Of a stretch of DNA of 6,651 nucleotides, positions 5,775 to 6,651 are shown piece by piece (position 1 is the first letter of the stretch; the number at the start of each line of letters is the position of its first letter). Location of the stretch: positions 1-6,651 of the forward strand of contig SFFP01000106.1 of NCBI GenBank assembly GCA_004556875.1, written 5' to 3'. The notes beneath the pieces are model-generated. The model was not told the origin of the DNA. It did no database searches and saw only the letters and a program-made list of their open reading frames with translations. A program made the translations under genes and the position numbers. This DNA is from Ruminococcus flavefaciens (lineage in GTDB: Bacteria; Bacillota_A; Clostridia; Oscillospirales; Ruminococcaceae).

Positions 5775-5803
5775 TTGAAATAAGGTATTAAATTTACTAT
5801 TAT
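5775..5803 (+). promoter_or_regulatory. Possible distal promoter of the flavodoxin gene
   Basis: TTGAAA (5775-5780), a 17-base spacer and TATTAT (5798-5803) make a reasonable sigma-A match. It lies about 190 bases before the flavodoxin ATG and upstream of the better promoter at 5891. In such AT-rich DNA a chance match is possible. Confidence 0.35.
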
Positions 5804-5890
5804 GTTTAGCAGTACCTCACAGCTTAAATTTTGAGAGCAAGTCGTCTTTTTTGACAAGAAAACCATACCCAAGTTCGTGTAAATAGAGAA

Positions 5891-5919
5891 TTGACTTTTG
5901 TATGTGCATACTGTATAGT
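5891..5919 (+). promoter_or_regulatory. Sigma-A promoter of the flavodoxin gene
   Basis: TTGACT (5891-5896), a 17-base spacer and TATAGT (5914-5919) each differ from consensus at a single position. The start site would fall near 5926, leaving a leader of about 65 nt before the ATG at 5991. It is the strongest plus-strand promoter in the gap. Confidence 0.68.
5900..5911. promoter_or_regulatory. Dyad in the flavodoxin promoter spacer, possible operator
   Basis: GTATG-TG-CATAC is a perfect 5 bp inverted repeat lying wholly between the -35 and -10 elements. A protein bound here would block or remodel the promoter, as repressors or MerR-type activators do. No regulator gene is adjacent, so the assignment is tentative. 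Confidence 0.35.
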
Positions 5920-5990
5920 TATATTATGAGGAGCAGGTGTTTCTGCGCTGAGACCAAAGCTTCTACATCAACACGTAAGGAGAGATAGTA

Positions 5991-6470
5991 ATGAGCAAGG
6001 TATTAGTGACATATTTTTCCGCAGAGGGAACAACGGCGAAAGTAGCTGAAAGGCTTGCGGCTGCCATAGAAGCAGACCTGTTTGAGATAAAGCCCGAAAA
6101 GCCATATTCAGAGGCAGATATAAACTGGAAAAATCCGCTTGCAAGGTGCAATCGTGAGAAAATAGGCAAGAAAGATGTACCCATAGTCGGAAGCGTGGAA
6201 AATTTCGCGGATTATGACACTGTGCTCATTGGATTTCCCATATGGTATTACGGCGCACCGAATATTATCCAGACCTTTGTAAAGCAGTACGATTTTTCGG
6301 GCAAGAGAATAGGTCTTTTTGCCACATCGGGCGGCAGTGACATGGGCAAGACAGCTTCAAAGCTCATGCCGTTTTTTGACGGAAAGGGCGAGATTGTCGA
6401 CTCAAAGCTTTTCAAGCCGACTGCAAGTGAAATGGAACTTAAATTATGGTATGATTCATTAGGTGAATAA
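5991..6470 (+). CDS. Flavodoxin (flavodoxin_4-like family)
   Basis: A 159-residue cytoplasmic FMN-binding electron carrier or small flavin oxidoreductase. The N-terminal beta strand and phosphate loop read TYFSAEGTT (7-15), a variant of the flavodoxin S/T-x-T-G-x-T loop. The isoalloxazine-contacting loops are probably GFPIWYYGAP (81-90, with W85 and Y86) and ATSGGSDMGK (111-120). The insertion INWKNP (44-49) followed by a basic stretch, and the YDFSGKRIGLF segment (100-110), resemble the flavodoxin_4 family more than classical long-chain flavodoxins. There is no signal peptide. The ATG follows AAGGAG by eight bases. The gene stands alone with its own promoter and terminator, divergent from the cellulosomal genes, so no partner can be inferred. 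The family is confident; the redox partner is unknown. Confidence 0.93.
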   Translation: MSKVLVTYFSAEGTTAKVAERLAAAIEADLFEIKPEKPYSEADINWKNPLARCNREKIGKKDVPIVGSVENFADYDTVLIGFPIWYYGAPNIIQTFVKQYDFSGKRIGLFATSGGSDMGKTASKLMPFFDGKGEIVDSKLFKPTASEMELKLWYDSLGE

Positions 6471-6479
6471 TAGTGAAAG

Positions 6480-6512
6480 AGCGTATCGCGCAGTAAACGT
6501 GATACGCTTTTT
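6480..6512 (+). terminator. Intrinsic terminator of the flavodoxin gene
   Basis: GCGTATCGCG (6481-6490) pairs with CGTGATACGC (6498-6507) with a single G-U wobble over ten pairs and a seven-base loop. An outer A-U pair and five T (6508-6512) follow. It starts ten bases after the stop codon. Confidence 0.92.
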
Positions 6513-6651
6513 GTTGTATAAAGCTTACAAATTATGATGGCTGTGCTTTGTGCAGTGGAATTGTCAAGAAATGTGCAGTCATAGAATACCCAAAATCTGA
6601 AATAGGCATATATCAGGAAGCGTGATGAGATCGTTGCTTTGAATTTCTTAG
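6513..6651. other. Right-edge intergenic sequence, no gene seen
   Basis: These 139 bases follow the flavodoxin terminator. TGTGCAGT occurs at 6549 and 6572. TTGTCA (6561-6566) and TAGAAT are 15 bases apart, a sub-optimal promoter match. No start codon here has both a ribosome binding site and a sustained reading frame. Confidence 0.5.

Larger units (their letters stand above)
5545..5990. other. Divergent intergenic region between esterase and flavodoxin genes
   Basis: This 446-base AT-rich region contains no gene. It must hold the promoters of both divergent genes. The flavodoxin side has one clear and one weaker promoter. On the esterase side only a weak match is seen. A perfect inverted repeat, TTTAGT-aaaac-ACTAAA at 5737-5753, sits between the two sides and could be a regulator site. 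I see no known riboswitch and no regulator gene here. Confidence 0.65.

Noticed and set aside
6513..6651. Open minus-strand frame entering from the right edge
   Set aside because: It has no start, no family resemblance, and continues through the terminator and the antisense of the flavodoxin gene.

Overview
The window looks like chromosomal DNA of a cellulosome-forming, fibre-degrading gut or rumen Firmicute, most probably a Ruminococcus of the R. flavefaciens type. The two large genes encode exported proteins that carry a type I-like dockerin (two calcium-loop repeats) next to carbohydrate-binding modules. Ribosome binding sites are strong AGGAGG types, and the spaces between genes are AT-rich with recognisable sigma-A promoters and intrinsic terminators. 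The genus is an inference from domain architecture; no rRNA or other phylogenetic marker is present.

Layout, left to right. Bases 1-401 hold no convincing gene but have unusual repeat structure: an iteron-like 22-23 bp repeat family at the left edge, an array of five GTCTACC-type heptamers with mostly 11 bp spacing, and a run of A-tracts in phase with the DNA helix. Bases 402-3521 (minus) encode a 1039-residue multidomain protein: signal peptide, lamin-tail domain, chitobiase-type beta-sandwich, CotH protein-kinase-like domain, InlB-type repeat, Asn-rich linker, CBM6 and dockerin. Its own extended -10 promoter and a structured leader lie in 3522-3654. Bases 3880-3911 are a very good intrinsic terminator for the next gene. 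Bases 3928-5544 (minus) encode an esterase with the order CBM22, dockerin, CE1 (feruloyl or acetyl-xylan esterase type); its true start is the ATG at 5544, not a TTG two codons upstream. A 446 bp divergent intergenic region follows. Bases 5991-6470 (plus) encode a small cytoplasmic flavodoxin with a clear promoter, a dyad inside that promoter and an intrinsic terminator.

How the genes work together. The two dockerin proteins are both exported and are probably docked on a scaffoldin. The CE1 enzyme would remove ferulate or acetate ester decorations from xylan, held on xylan by CBM22. The CotH protein has a kinase-like fold and its own glycan-binding module, and its role in the complex is unknown. 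They point the same way, but a terminator and a separate promoter lie between them, so they are neighbours and not a simple operon. Their dockerins differ at the positions expected to choose the cohesin, so they may occupy different sites. The flavodoxin is an unrelated, divergently transcribed housekeeping or redox gene.

The points most worth following are the CotH cellulosomal protein and the repeat-rich segment at 1-401, which looks regulatory or replication-related and serves something beyond the left edge.
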